Positions 18,380 to 27,850 are shown, counted from the first letter of the stretch. The stretch is DNA of 64,000 nt from Litchfieldia alkalitelluris (GCF_002153425.1 NZ_KZ119600.1:2531920-2595919), one strand, 5' to 3'. The notes: generated by a model not told the origin, from the letters alone. Translations and numbers: made by a program.

Positions 18380-19435
18380 GATGCTGTGAAATCCGCGTGT
18401 AGAACCCCGAATCTGGCCTGTAGAACAGCAAAACCCGCGCGTAGAACCGCTGCTCCCGTTTCAAAATGTGGCATCGGCGTGAACAACCTTGAATCTGGCG
18501 CGTAGAACAGCGAAACCCGCGCGTAAAACCGCAAAATCGGCGCGTAGAACAGCAAAACCCGCGCGTAGGACTGCAAAATCGGCGCGTGGAACCACTGCTC
18601 CCGTTTCAAAATGTGAAATCGGCGTGAACAACCTTGAATCTGGCCTGTAGAACAGCGAAACCCGCGCGTGGAACCACCGCTCCCGTTTCAAAATGTGACA
18701 TCGGCGTGAACAACCTTGAATCTGGCGCGTAGAAGAGCGAAACCCGCGCGTAAAACCGCAAAATCGGCGCGTAGAACCACAAAACCCGCGCGTAAAACCG
18801 CAAAATCGGCGCGTAGATCCACCGATCCCGCTTCAAAATGTGACATCGGCGTGAACAACCGTGAATCTGGCCTGTAGAACAGCGAAGCCCGCGCGTGGAA
18901 CCACCGCTCCCGTGTCAAAATGTGACATCGGCGTGAACAACCGTGAATCTGGCCTGTAGAACAGCGAAGCCCGCGCGTGGAACCACCGCTCCCGTGTCAA
19001 AATGTGACATCGGCGTGAACAACCGTGAATCTGGCCTGTAGAACAGCGAAGCCCGCGCGTGGAACCACCGCTCCCGTGTCAAAATGTGACATCGGCGTGA
19101 ACAACCGTGAATCTGGCCTGTAGAACAGCGAAGCCCGCGCGTGGAACCACCGCTCCCGTGTCAAAATGTGACATCGGCGTGAACAACCGTGAATCTGGCC
19201 TGTAGAACAGCGAAGCCCGCGCGTGGAACCACCGCTCCCGTTTCAAAATGTGACATCGGCGTGAACAACCTTGAATCTGGCGCGTAGAACAGCGAAACCC
19301 GCGCGTAAAACTGCAAAATCGGCGCGTGGAACCACCGCTCCCGTTTCAAAATGTGACATCGGCGTGAACAACCTTGATTCTGGCGCGTAGAACAGCGAAA
19401 CCCGCGCGTAAAACTGCAAAATCGGCGCGTAGATC
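18380..19435. repeat. GC-rich tandem array with 82-bp unit
   Basis: The marker CATCGGCGTGAACAACC recurs at about 18472, 18617, 18699, 18844, 18926, 19008, 19090, 19172, 19254 and 19367. Spacings are 145, 82, 145, 82, 82, 82, 82, 82 and 113 bases. Longer spacings are 82 plus one or two extra subunits of about 31 bases (CGCGTAGAAC...AACCCGCGCG). Five consecutive 82-bp copies are almost identical, so recent amplification is likely. Minus-strand open frames exist but change frame between copies. Confidence 0.9.
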
Positions 19436-19584
19436 ACCGTACACTCCCTCCCAAAGGGATATTAAACTCGAATTATACGACCGTAGCACCGACGCAACCT
19501 CTACAAAGTGAAATAAACTCTACTTTATAATGCATTCACCAAGTCAATTCTTTTAAGCAACCCGTCCAAAAGCTCACAACAAAA

Positions 19585-19609
19585 AAAGCCCACAAAAAGT
19601 GTGGGCTTT
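19585..19609 (-). terminator. citB terminator
   Basis: 10-bp stem AAAGCCCACA / TGTGGGCTTT with a long T run on the minus strand, 30 bases past the citB stop. Confidence 0.85.
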
Positions 19610-19638
19610 CTTTTCATTTAATTAAACCAATTTTCACA

Positions 19639-22362
19639 TTAATTTTTAGCTTCAGCTAATGCGTTTCGAAGGACCATTTGTAAAATACCGCCATGACGAT
19701 AGTAGTCAATCTCCACTTCACTATCAAAGCGAGCTAATACTTCAAAAGTTGTTTTCTTACCTGATTCAGGATCAGTTGCAACAACAGTAACGTGCTCTCT
19801 TGGCTTAATATCATTTGTAATTTGTACATCAAACTCTTCTTTACCTGTTAATCCTAGTGTATCAGCGTTTTCTCCATCTTTAAATTGTAGTGGAAGAACA
19901 CCCATTAACACAAGGTTGCTTCGGTGAATTCTTTCGAAGCTAGCTGCAATAACTGTTTTAATACCTAGAAGGTTCGTACCTTTTGCTGCCCAGTCACGGG
20001 AGCTTCCCATACCGTAGTCGTTACCAGCAAGGACAACAAGACCAGTGCCTTGTTCTTTATATTTCATACAAGCATCATAAATAGCCATTACTTCTCCATT
20101 TGGCCAGTAAGTAGTGTATCCACCCTCTGTACCTGGAGCAAGTTGGTTTTTGATTCTGATGTTTGCAAAAGTACCACGCATCATTACTTCATGGTTACCA
20201 CGGCGAGAACCATAAGAGTTAAACTCGATTGGTTTCAAGCCTTTTTCCATTAGATACTTCCCTGCTGGGCTATCTTTCGCAATAGAACCAGCTGGTGAAA
20301 TATGGTCAGTTGTAACAGAGTCACCAAGCTTTGCAACAGCGCGCAGACCAGTAAGTTCTTCCACGTCTTTTGGCTCTGGAGAAAGGTCTTCAAAGAATGG
20401 TGGGTTCTGAATGTACGTAGAATCTGAATCCCAAGAATAGAGATCCTCATCTGTAGTTTCTAGATTATTCCACTCTTCATTGTCGTCAAATACACGCTCA
20501 TATTCTTTCTTAAATAGCTCAGGTGTAACAGCTTTTTCCATAGCTGCTTGAATTTCTGCATGGCTAGGCCAGATGTCTTTAAAGAAGACATCATTTCCGT
20601 CTTTATCTTGACCGATTGGGTCTTTATATACATCAATATCCACTGTACCCGCTAATGCATAAGCAACAACTAGCGGTGGTGAAGCTAAGTAGTTTGCTTT
20701 CACTAATGGGTGAATACGACCTTCAAAGTTACGGTTACCACTTAGTACAGAAGCAACAGTTAAATCATTTTCAGCAATCGCTGCTTCAATTTCCTCTGGT
20801 AATGGACCACTGTTACCGATACAAGTCGTACAACCATAACCAACAAGGTTAAAACCTAATTGATCAAGATAAGTAGTAAGGCCTGCACCATCTAAGTATC
20901 CTGTAACTACTTTAGATCCTGGAGCTAAACTTGTTTTTACATACTCAGGAACTTCGAGTCCTTTTTCCACAGCATTTTTCGCAACGAGACCAGCACCAAC
21001 CATAACATGAGGGTTAGATGTGTTCGTACAACTCGTAATTGCCGCGATAGTGACAGCACCTGTTTTTAACTTAGACTCTTTACCATTTGGGTGCTTCACT
21101 GTAACTTCTTTATTAACCTCATCTGAAGATAATCCAAAGCCTTGGTTACCAACAGGTGCAGTTAATGCTTTTCTCCACTCATCTTTCATTGAAGAAAGTG
21201 GAATTAAGTCTTGTGGACGTTTTGGTCCAGAAAGGTTTGGTTCGATTGCTGACAGATCCACTTCAACTACATCAGTAAATGTCGGCTCATCTTCACCTGG
21301 AGTATAGAACATTCCGTTTGCTTTACAGTATTTCTCTACTAGGGTCACAAGCTCTTCGCTTCGACCTGTAAAACGTAGGTAATTTAATGTTTCATCGTCT
21401 ACTGGGAAGAATCCACAAGTAGCCCCGTATTCAGGTGCCATATTAGCAATCGTCGCACGGTCAGCTAGTGTCATTTCAGCAAGTCCTGGACCGAAGTACT
21501 CCACAAACTTACCTACTACCTTCTTCTCACGTAAAACTTGAGTTACTTTTAATGCTAAGTCTGTAGCTGTTGCGCCCTCAGGCATAGCTCCAACGAGTCT
21601 TACACCAATAACCTCTGGTACTGGGAAGTAAGATGGCTGCTTCAACATTCCAGCTTCTGCCTCAATTCCACCAACACCCCATCCTAATACACCAAGACCA
21701 TTAATCATAGTAGTATGGGAATCTGTACCAACTAGGGAGTCTGGAAATGCTATAAGTTCACCATCTTTTTCTTCATGTTGTACAACATTCGCCAAGTACT
21801 CTAAGTTAACTTGGTGAACGATACCAGTTGCAGGTGGAACAGCACGGTAGTTATCAAAAGACTTTTGTGCCCAGCTTAAAAACTTGTATCTTTCTTCGTT
21901 TCTCTTAAACTCTAATTCCATATTGCGAAGGAGCGAGTTTGCTGCCCCAAATTCATCAACCTGTACAGAGTGGTCTACTACAAGATCCACTGGAATCGCA
22001 GGATTAATCTCATTAGGATCGCCACCGAAATCTGCCATAGCTTTCCTTAGTGAAGCTAAATCAACGACAGCAGGCACCCCTGTGAAGTCCTGTAGAATGA
22101 CACGGGATGGCTTAAATGGTACATCAATTGATTTTACGTCATCAGTTCCCCATTTTGCTAGATTTTCAACATGCTCTTCCTTAATTACTTTGCCATCATA
22201 TTGACGCAATACTGATTCCAATAATACCTTGATGGAATATGGTAGTTTCGCTACGTTAGCAACTCCTGCTTCGTCAATGGCTTTCAGATCATAATAGCTA
22301 TACGTTTTCCCATTTGCTTCAAACGACCGTTTAGAATTGTAAAGTTGTTTTTCTTTAGACAT
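19639..22362 (-). CDS. citB: Aconitate hydratase
   Basis: 907 residues, as for Bacillus CitB (909). It isomerises citrate to isocitrate in the TCA cycle and acts as an RNA-binding regulator in B. subtilis when the cluster is lost. Fe-S ligands are visible in TSCTNTSNP and [12 protein letters not shown]; the C-terminal swivel domain has SSRDWAAKG. The ATG at 22362 follows GGAGGGAATATTACAT; an earlier ATG (22383) lacks a site. A promoter is visible upstream. The sspO-sspP genes lie upstream in the divergent orientation, as in B. subtilis. Confidence 0.96.
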   Translation of the reverse strand: MSKEKQLYNSKRSFEANGKTYSYYDLKAIDEAGVANVAKLPYSIKVLLESVLRQYDGKVIKEEHVENLAKWGTDDVKSIDVPFKPSRVILQDFTGVPAVVDLASLRKAMADFGGDPNEINPAIPVDLVVDHSVQVDEFGAANSLLRNMELEFKRNEERYKFLSWAQKSFDNYRAVPPATGIVHQVNLEYLANVVQHEEKDGELIAFPDSLVGTDSHTTMINGLGVLGWGVGGIEAEAGMLKQPSYFPVPEVIGVRLVGAMPEGATATDLALKVTQVLREKKVVGKFVEYFGPGLAEMTLADRATIANMAPEYGATCGFFPVDDETLNYLRFTGRSEELVTLVEKYCKANGMFYTPGEDEPTFTDVVEVDLSAIEPNLSGPKRPQDLIPLSSMKDEWRKALTAPVGNQGFGLSSDEVNKEVTVKHPNGKESKLKTGAVTIAAITSCTNTSNPHVMVGAGLVAKNAVEKGLEVPEYVKTSLAPGSKVVTGYLDGAGLTTYLDQLGFNLVGYGCTTCIGNSGPLPEEIEAAIAENDLTVASVLSGNRNFEGRIHPLVKANYLASPPLVVAYALAGTVDIDVYKDPIGQDKDGNDVFFKDIWPSHAEIQAAMEKAVTPELFKKEYERVFDDNEEWNNLETTDEDLYSWDSDSTYIQNPPFFEDLSPEPKDVEELTGLRAVAKLGDSVTTDHISPAGSIAKDSPAGKYLMEKGLKPIEFNSYGSRRGNHEVMMRGTFANIRIKNQLAPGTEGGYTTYWPNGEVMAIYDACMKYKEQGTGLVVLAGNDYGMGSSRDWAAKGTNLLGIKTVIAASFERIHRSNLVLMGVLPLQFKDGENADTLGLTGKEEFDVQITNDIKPREHVTVVATDPESGKKTTFEVLARFDSEVEIDYYRHGGILQMVLRNALAEAKN

Positions 22363-22388
22363 ATGTAATATTCCCTCCTTCAAACTCT

Positions 22389-22417
22389 ATCATATAACAC
22401 ATATTCAAAATTGTCTA
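22389..22417 (-). promoter_or_regulatory. Putative sigma-A promoter of citB
   Basis: TAGACA (22412-22417) and TATGAT (22389-22394) with a 17-base spacer on the minus strand, about 30 bases before the citB start codon. CcpC control is known for B. subtilis citB; I could not define its operator here. Confidence 0.5.
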
Positions 22418-22611
22418 AAACCTTTATTCGGAAATTTGTCAAAATTTATATTCGCACCATAATTTTAAATGTGATATAATACAGCGCTTTAAAAAGGACA
22501 ATGCGCAAGGATAGTGTCCTCCATTTTGACGGCACTTTGTATTTTAATACAAAAAAGTATTTTTATAAATTATTATGCATTGAACACACTAACATTTGGA
22601 GGTGTTCAATC

Positions 22612-22761
22612 ATGACAAAAAGTAGAGCAAACCACATTCGACCTGGCATGAACGATGCAAAGGCGCAAGGAAAAGGTGCTGGTTATCAGGAAGGAAATGG
22701 CAACGAGCCACTTTCTGCCGAAGAACGTCAATTCAATAAAAAAACAAAGAAGCGACAGTAG
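22612..22761 (+). CDS. sspO: Small acid-soluble spore protein O
   Basis: 49 residues: [33 protein letters not shown] and a basic tail. This matches SspO (CotK), a forespore minor SASP. The ATG at 22612 follows TTTGGAGGTG; upstream in-frame codons are not preceded by a site. It is divergent from citB, and sspP lies about 900 bases downstream, as in the sspO-sspP pair of B. subtilis but here separated by repeats. Confidence 0.9.
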   Translation: MTKSRANHIRPGMNDAKAQGKGAGYQEGNGNEPLSAEERQFNKKTKKRQ

Positions 22762-22763
22762 TA

Positions 22764-23207
22764 AGAAAAGCGCAGGCGCCTTGGTCATCGGCCACAAAAA
22801 CTGCCTCTTCCTCTACTAGTAAAGCTCTGTAGCGTATCCGTCGAGGCAACTCGAAGCATATTCGTGATGTAAACGCTCGTTGGAGGAGCTAATTCGAAGA
22901 AGCTATCGTGAGATAAAGGAAACACAACGAACGGAGTGAGTTGATGTTGACTTATCGTAGACGAGTTGAAGGAAGTTTCTTGGGCCGATAGGCGCTGAAG
23001 CTAGACAAAGAAAAGCGCAGGCGCCTTGGTCATCGGCCACAAAAACTGGACTGAGCCGAGTGAGATAAAGGAAACACAACGAACGGAGTGAGTTGATGTT
23101 GACTTATCGTAGACGAGGTGAAGGAAGTTTCTTGGGCCGATAGGCGCTGAAGCTAGACAATGAAAAGCGCATGCGCCTTGGTAGTCGGCCACAAAAACTG
23201 GACAGAA
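22764..23207. repeat. Cluster of Bacillus-type intergenic repeats between sspO and sspP
   Basis: The module AAAAGCGCAGGCGCCTTGG then CATCGGCCACAAAAACTG occurs at about 22767, 23011 and, with changes, 23163. A second module of about 100 bases (GAGATAAAGGAAACACAACG ... GCCGATAGGCGCTGAAGC) occurs at about 22911-23007 and 23060-23159. The ends GGCGCC...CGGCC and GGCCGATAGGCGC are inverted relative to each other, so each copy can fold. The element has split the sspO-sspP neighbourhood. Confidence 0.7.
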
Positions 23208-23209
23208 AG

Positions 23210-23236
23210 AAGCCTTGATCCATTTGATCAAGGCTT
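23210..23236 (-). terminator. Terminator-like hairpin
   Basis: 11-bp perfect stem AAGCCTTGATC / GATCAAGGCTT just past the stop of the minus-strand gene at 23250; the T tract after it is short. Confidence 0.6.
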
Positions 23237-23249
23237 TCACTTCACTCAT

Positions 23250-23504
23250 CTATTCCATTAATTCTTGTTTATATCTTTCAATTTCCCTCGAGTACATTTC
23301 CAACTGCTTTCGCTGATGTTCTGAAGCATTCATATGTGCTTTTTGAATGACTTGTATTGCTTCGTCTAATTCTTGTTCAGCAATCTTAAACTGGTGACCA
23401 TAGTCTGAATCTTCTGGATGTAAATTCTCAAATGCCTCCTGAAACTGAACGTACGCCTGCTGTGCAGCTTCGAATCCTTGACGTTTATTCTTATGATATG
23501 GCAT
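23250..23504 (-). CDS. Small coiled-coil-like protein, 84 residues
   Basis: Begins MPYHKNKRQGFEAAQQAYV and is almost entirely helical and charged. It may belong to DUF2564, but I am not sure. The ATG at 23504 lies 4 bases after GGGGGAG; an upstream start at 23534 is less likely. It is divergent from sspP. Confidence 0.6.
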   Translation of the reverse strand: MPYHKNKRQGFEAAQQAYVQFQEAFENLHPEDSDYGHQFKIAEQELDEAIQVIQKAHMNASEHQRKQLEMYSREIERYKQELME

Positions 23505-23633
23505 GGTTCTCCCCCTTATCTTAAATACAATCAATTATATTGTTTATCACTAGATGGTGTTTATGCATGCCATGTTTTGCTCGAATGAAATTACTATTAG
23601 GCGGTAAAAATAAAAGTCGAGGGGGAATACAAA

Positions 23634-23771
23634 ATGACTGAAAAAAACACACATAAGGATCAACGAAGAAACTCACCAAAAAATCAAAGAAGTGGCCAAC
23701 CTGAGCCTTTATCTGGTTCGAAAAAAGTGAAAAAACGTAATCAAGTCCCTCAAACGGATGCAGAAGGTTAA
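23634..23771 (+). CDS. sspP: Small acid-soluble spore protein P
   Basis: 45 residues: [35 protein letters not shown] and the tail VPQTDAEG. This is the SspP (CotL) pattern. GAGGGGGAAT precedes the ATG. Expected to be expressed in the forespore. It ends in a strong terminator. Confidence 0.88.
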   Translation: MTEKNTHKDQRRNSPKNQRSGQPEPLSGSKKVKKRNQVPQTDAEG

Positions 23772-23786
23772 TCAGGATTGCATCGT

Positions 23787-23825
23787 AAATTACCGGACGA
23801 TACAACTTCGTCCGGTAATTTTTGT
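23787..23825 (+). terminator. sspP terminator
   Basis: 14-bp perfect stem (AAATTACCGGACGA / TCGTCCGGTAATTT), 7-base loop, T run on the plus strand. Confidence 0.85.
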
Positions 23826-23883
23826 ATTTGACTTGATTCATGAATTAGTACACAAACATAAAAACTTATCTGACGTGCTAAAA

Positions 23884-25341
23884 TTAAGCTTTCCCTACTT
23901 CGATTATATTTTTTACAAGCAATGAAATTTCGTCTTCAGCAATTGTTCGGAAATCAATAAAAACGTGCTCCCCTTTCACACGGCAAATGACCGGGATTTT
24001 CAATGTTCGTAACAACTTCTCCAAACCGTTGGGGCTATAGTCTAACTTCGATAAAGTAATCCCCACTGTTGGCCTTTCTACAGTTGGCATTGTACCTCCC
24101 CCGATCAAAGAGGTTTCCTTTATTTTTCCAACAGTAATGGATTCGGTCCCAAGAGCTCCAAACAACTTCTCCAATTCCCCTAAGAAATTGTCCACCTTCC
24201 TTTCAATTTCCTCTTCCGTCTGGAGAATGTCACGGACAGTTGGATTTTCCTTTTCAACCTCATTACTGTATACAAAGGTATGTAAAGTTGCTTCTAGTGC
24301 TGCAAGGGTCATTTTATCTACACGCAACACTCTTGCTAACGGGTGCTTTTTTAATCGGTCAATCAACGCTTTTTTACCAACAATAATACCTGCTTGTGGA
24401 CCTCCAAGTAATTTATCTCCACTAAAGGAAATGATATCTGCACCTGATTGCAGTGATTCTTTGACCACTGGCTCCTCGCCAATTCCATCATGGCGGAAAG
24501 GATATAAAGATCCGCTTCCTAAATCTTCATATACTATGATGTTTTCGCCATTCCCGTTGGAGTTGGTATTGGCAATTTCCTTTAATTCACCTGAAGATAC
24601 CTCTTTCGTAAAGCCTACTGTCTTAAAATTACTCGTATGCACTTTCATCAACATACCAGTCTGTTCCGTAATGGCATCCTTATAATCATAAGCGTGTGTC
24701 TTGTTCGTCGTCCCAACTTCAATCAAAGTAGCGTCACTCTCTTCCATAATAGTGGAAACGCGAAAGGAACCACCAATTTCCACCAACTCCCCCCTTGAAA
24801 CAATTACTTCCTTCCCACGACAAAGACCACGGAGAATAAGGTAAACAGCGGCCGCATTGTTATTCACAACCATCGCCGCTTCGCCACCTGTTGCTTTCAG
24901 AAGTAAATCCTGCAAAATATCATGCCTCGAGCCACGCTCACCTGCGTCAATATTATACTCCAATGTGCTATAATGCTTGGCAGTTTCTACAACACGTTCG
25001 ACTGCAAGTTCACTTAATCGTGCCCTACCAATATTCGTATGGAGTACAGTTCCCGTACCATTGATTACGCGTTGTAGCTTGAAAGGTCGGTATGATTTCA
25101 TATCCTTTATTATTTTTTGAAAAATGTTTTGCTGTAGTTCTTCCTTGGTCACTCCTTCAAATGAAGATGGCTTGTCCAGAATATCTGAACGCAACTCTTC
25201 TAAATGCTGTTGCACCCATTCCTTTATGACGTCCTTTGGAATGTGTTGGCCGCCGATCCCCTCATATTGGCCTTCTATACACTTGTCCATCTCTTCCATA
25301 ATTGTATGTACTGCAGGTAATTGCCGCATTGGGTTTGACAT
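23884..25341 (-). CDS. selA: L-seryl-tRNA(Sec) selenium transferase
   Basis: 485 residues. The PLP enzyme converts Ser-tRNA(Sec) to Sec-tRNA(Sec) with selenophosphate in a large cytosolic ring. The N-terminal domain is about 1-90; the substrate loop NGTGTVLHTNIGRA and the PLP-binding stretch SFSGDKLLGGPQAG (Lys as Schiff base) are intact. GGAGCGATAAAGA precedes the ATG. It is on the minus strand, in a cluster with a small membrane gene, a selenoprotein gene and divergent selD; selB and tRNA-Sec lie 13-16 kb away. The system is complete. Confidence 0.95.
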   Translation of the reverse strand: MSNPMRQLPAVHTIMEEMDKCIEGQYEGIGGQHIPKDVIKEWVQQHLEELRSDILDKPSSFEGVTKEELQQNIFQKIIKDMKSYRPFKLQRVINGTGTVLHTNIGRARLSELAVERVVETAKHYSTLEYNIDAGERGSRHDILQDLLLKATGGEAAMVVNNNAAAVYLILRGLCRGKEVIVSRGELVEIGGSFRVSTIMEESDATLIEVGTTNKTHAYDYKDAITEQTGMLMKVHTSNFKTVGFTKEVSSGELKEIANTNSNGNGENIIVYEDLGSGSLYPFRHDGIGEEPVVKESLQSGADIISFSGDKLLGGPQAGIIVGKKALIDRLKKHPLARVLRVDKMTLAALEATLHTFVYSNEVEKENPTVRDILQTEEEIERKVDNFLGELEKLFGALGTESITVGKIKETSLIGGGTMPTVERPTVGITLSKLDYSPNGLEKLLRTLKIPVICRVKGEHVFIDFRTIAEDEISLLVKNIIEVGKA

Positions 25342-25614
25342 TCTTTATCGCTCCAGTTCGTAAATCTATATTTTTCCATAAATAATACCAGGCATTTCGG
25401 TCATCATATATAGTGAAGAGGGAGTCAATCGATTCTTTCTTCAAAATGAGAAGATACAGTTTGAAAAGGGTTTCGACGTAATAAACCTTGAGGGGTGGTT
25501 CGCTTGTACTTGTAACAAGCAATAAACGCATCAAGGAAAAAAAACGATCGAAAAATGAGGTGTTTCCGAAAGACAAACATCGCCAGTACCCCAGACGGTC
25601 TGTATCACTCTAGG
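25342..25614. other. Spacer upstream of selA
   Basis: About 270 bases between selA and a terminator. I see no open frame with a ribosome site and no clear structured RNA; a short hairpin GCTTGTTACAAGTACAAGC-like lies at about 25510-25530. Confidence 0.4.
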
Positions 25615-25646
25615 AAAAAGGTGGTCCTATTCGGCCACCTTTTTTC
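25615..25646 (-). terminator. Terminator after the small membrane protein gene
   Basis: A5-GGTGG ... CCACC-T6 hairpin, able to act in both directions; it lies 23 bases after the stop at 25669. Confidence 0.7.
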
Positions 25647-25668
25647 CGTTCTACTCATATTATGTTGC

Positions 25669-25806
25669 TTATTCTCCAGTTCCAAACGTATCTCGTTCTT
25701 TTCTGACTCTCTCCGTTTCTTTATTTTCCTTATAAACACTTAGGAAATAAAAAGCTAGTCCAATTCCTATACCGACCCCTGCACCCTTCCAAAACTTACT
25801 TTTCAA
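25669..25806 (-). CDS. Small single-pass membrane protein, 45 residues
   Basis: Starts with TTG at 25806, preceded by GGGGAGTGGGG. The protein reads MKSKFWKGAGVGIGIGLAFY, then a membrane segment ends and a charged tail (ENKETERVRKERDTFGTGE) follows. No family recognised. It sits between selA and the SelW-like gene on the same strand and ends in its own terminator, so a link with selenium use is only positional. Confidence 0.6.
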   Translation of the reverse strand: MKSKFWKGAGVGIGIGLAFYFLSVYKENKETERVRKERDTFGTGE

Positions 25807-25932
25807 TGTTCCCCACTCCCCTTATAAAATGAAATAATGAAAATGAAAATTTTTCCTCTATACTTATTATACAAAATTTACAAGCTAAGTTAAAAAGGAT
25901 TTCAATGTTAGTTCTGTTTTCTTTAGATACAA

Positions 25933-25972
25933 TAACAGCCATTCTCCATGTAAAAAAAGAGAATGGCTGTTA
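25933..25972. terminator. 14-bp hairpin, possible terminator of the SelW-like gene
   Basis: Arms TAACAGCCATTCTC and GAGAATGGCTGTTA with a 12-base loop, 94 bases after the stop at 26066. The flanking T tract is poor, so the role is uncertain. Confidence 0.5.
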
Positions 25973-26065
25973 CACTACCAGTGGCCAATGTTATTTGATG
26001 ATTCCTTTGGCCATCATATATTTTTAAGGTTTCATAAGTTCCTGTCCTGATGTTATATATTTGTA

Positions 26066-26302
26066 CTAAAGTGACTCCATCTTTTTAATAATCTCTTGTG
26101 TGTCAGGGAATTCTCCCTTTTCTAACTTCGAATAAATTTTTTCCCCATTCACGGTCACTTCAAAAGCTCCCCCTGAACTGGCGATTAAATTCAAATTCTC
26201 AATATTAGCTCGGAAATGATTAAATAGTTCTTCTGCGAAACTCGCAGCTTTTGGCGCGTAGTTTCACTGCTGGCAAAACTCGACTGAAATTTTGTAACTC
26301 AT
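26066..26302 (-). CDS. Selenoprotein of the SelT/SelW/SelH (Rdx) family with CxxU
   Basis: Reading through one in-frame TGA (26264-26266) gives 78 residues: MSYKISVEFCQQ, Sec, then NYAPKAASFAEE, with SGGAFEVTVNG and GEFPDTQEIIKKME later. The Cys10-Gln-Gln-Sec13 motif lies after the first beta strand, exactly where CxxC or CxxU stands in the Rdx thioredoxin-like family. The C-terminal GAFEV...PD features fit too. It is probably a cytosolic thiol oxidoreductase. Length is normal for the family, and the frame on both sides of the TGA is open and conserved in character. A perfect hairpin follows the TGA (26233-26247). The gene is divergent from selD and in the selA cluster. Conventional calling would miss or truncate it. 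Confidence 0.9.
26233..26247 (-). promoter_or_regulatory. SECIS-like hairpin of the SelW-like gene
   Basis: On the minus strand CTGCGA-GTT-TCGCAG, a perfect 6-bp stem with a 3-base loop starting with G. The stem begins 16 bases, and the loop 22 bases, after the TGA. This fits the bacterial SECIS pattern recognised by SelB. Confidence 0.8.
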
Positions 26303-26413
26303 AGAACATACCCCTTTTCCATGAAAATTTTGTTAAATATACAATTACATTTTATAATAGTGTTTGTGATGATTCAAAAATCATGCTTAGATGGAATGTA
26401 GGAGGTGCTACGG
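26303..26413. other. Divergent promoter region of the SelW-like gene and selD
   Basis: 111 AT-rich bases between the two divergent UGA-containing genes. AGGAGGTGCTACGG before 26414 is the selD ribosome site. I could not define promoter boxes with confidence. Confidence 0.4.
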
Positions 26414-27475
26414 ATGGAAGGACAAGGGAAAGAACAGGAATTTAGACTTACAGCCATGTCATCAAAAGCTGGCTGAGGATGCAAAATTGGTCCTAGTGAC
26501 CTAGCGCAGGTGCTGCGTCATTTACCTCAAACATCGAAAAATGAAAGACTCCTTGTTGGACACGATACTTCTGATGATGGAGGAGTATACAAGCTAACTG
26601 ATGAAATCGCCTTGATTCAAACCGTTGATTACTTCACACCGATTGTTGATGATCCATATATGTTCGGACAAATTGCGGCAGCAAATGCCTTAAGTGATGT
26701 TTACGCCATGGGCGGAGAACCGACAACCGTTTTAAATATCGTGGGATTCCCAATTAAGAAACTACCACATGAAATGCTAGCAGAGATTTTAAAGGGTGCT
26801 GCAGATAAAGTGGACGAGGCTGGTGCTGTGATTGCTGGTGGGCACTCCATCGATGATGCGGAACCAAAATTTGGACTTAGCGTAACAGGCGTCGTTCATC
26901 CAGACCGTATATTTAAAAACGTAGGCGCACAGCCCGGTGATAAATTAGTACTTACAAAGCCTATCGGCGTAGGTATTTTAACGACGGGCATCAAGCGGGA
27001 TAAAACTTCAAAGGAGCAAGCTGCATTGGTAACGAAAACGATGGCCGCTTTAAATCGAACAGCTTGTGAAGCACTTAAAGACTTCTCCCCTAACGCTGTT
27101 ACTGATGTCACTGGCTTCGGCCTTATGGGGCACGGTTTTGAAATGGCCAAAGGTAGTGATGTAAGCTTTAAAATAAGTCTTTCTGATGTTCCTATGCTCG
27201 ATGGAACGAAGGAATTGGCTGAGCAAGGCGTTGTTCCTGGTGGATCCAAATCGAATCATAAATGGCTTGAAAATGTAGTAGAATACGGGGAATCCGTTAG
27301 TGATGTAGATCAGCTTATTCTATGCGATGCTATCACCTCTGGCGGCCTTCTTGTTAGTTTACCTGAAACTGATTCCATACGGTACGTGAAATATCTAGAA
27401 GAGCTTGGTATTTCTGAAGCAAAGATTATTGGAAGTGTCGTGGAGAAGCGGGAAAAAGCAATTTATGTTGATTAA
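26414..27475 (+). CDS. selD: Selenide, water dikinase, itself a selenoprotein
   Basis: 353 residues reading through an in-frame TGA (codon 21, 26474-26476). The N-terminus reads TAMSSKAG, Sec, GCKIGPSDLAQVL, exactly the SelD active-site loop in which the catalytic residue is Cys or Sec followed by GCK(I)GP. SelD makes selenophosphate from selenide and ATP for SelA. Further conserved regions are GHDTSDDGGVYKL, DVYAMGGEP, AGGHSIDD and DVTGFGLMGHG. AGGAGGTG lies before the ATG at 26414. A start after the TGA would delete the catalytic loop. Sec in SelD makes its own supply depend on the pathway. Confidence 0.95.
26505..26517 (+). promoter_or_regulatory. SECIS-like hairpin in selD
   Basis: CGCAG-GTG-CTGCG, a 5-bp stem with a G-first loop 33 bases after the TGA. 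A second candidate, GGTC-CTAGT-GACC at 26489-26501, starts 12 bases after the TGA. One of these probably recruits SelB; I favour the first because it resembles the hairpin of the neighbouring selenoprotein. Confidence 0.6.
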
Positions 27476-27524
27476 ATGAGTTTGATTTTTGTTTGAAGTT
27501 TCATTTAAGTTTATTCATTTGTAG

Positions 27525-27850
27525 GCGATTGCCGGCTTATCGAACGCGAGTTTTGGCTTTTTAGCTAATCTCGCGTGCGATTGCTAGCTTATCGAACGCG
27601 AGTTTTTGCTTTTTAGCTATTTTCGCGTGCGATTGCTGGCTTATCGAACGCGAGTTTTGGCTTTTTAGCTAATTTCGTGTGCGATTGCTGGCCTATCGAA
27701 CGCGAGTTTTGGCTTTTTAGCTATTTTCACGTGCGATTGCTACCTTATCGAACGCGAGTTTCGGCTTTTTAGCTATTTTCACGTGCGATTGCCGGCTTAT
27801 CGCACGTGAGTTTTGGCTTTTTAGCTATTTTCGCGTTCGTTCACACCTCA
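27525..27850. repeat. 52-bp tandem array downstream of selD
   Basis: The marker GCGATTGC recurs at about 27525, 27577, 27629, 27681, 27733 and 27785, an exact 52-base period. Each unit carries GCTTATCGAACGCGAG and GGCTTTTTAGCTA, and a partial copy ends near 27850. Units differ at only a few positions. 52 is not a multiple of three and no frame with a ribosome site crosses it, so it is non-coding. Confidence 0.92.

Noticed and set aside
18380-19435. CRISPR array
   Set aside because: The copies are contiguous and lack unique spacers; there are no cas genes nearby.
18370-19437. Several minus-strand open frames with repetitive peptides (FAVLRAGF-like)
   Set aside because: They lie wholly inside the 82-bp array, overlap each other in different frames, lack ribosome sites, and the 82-base unit rotates the frame. 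They are by-products of the repeat.
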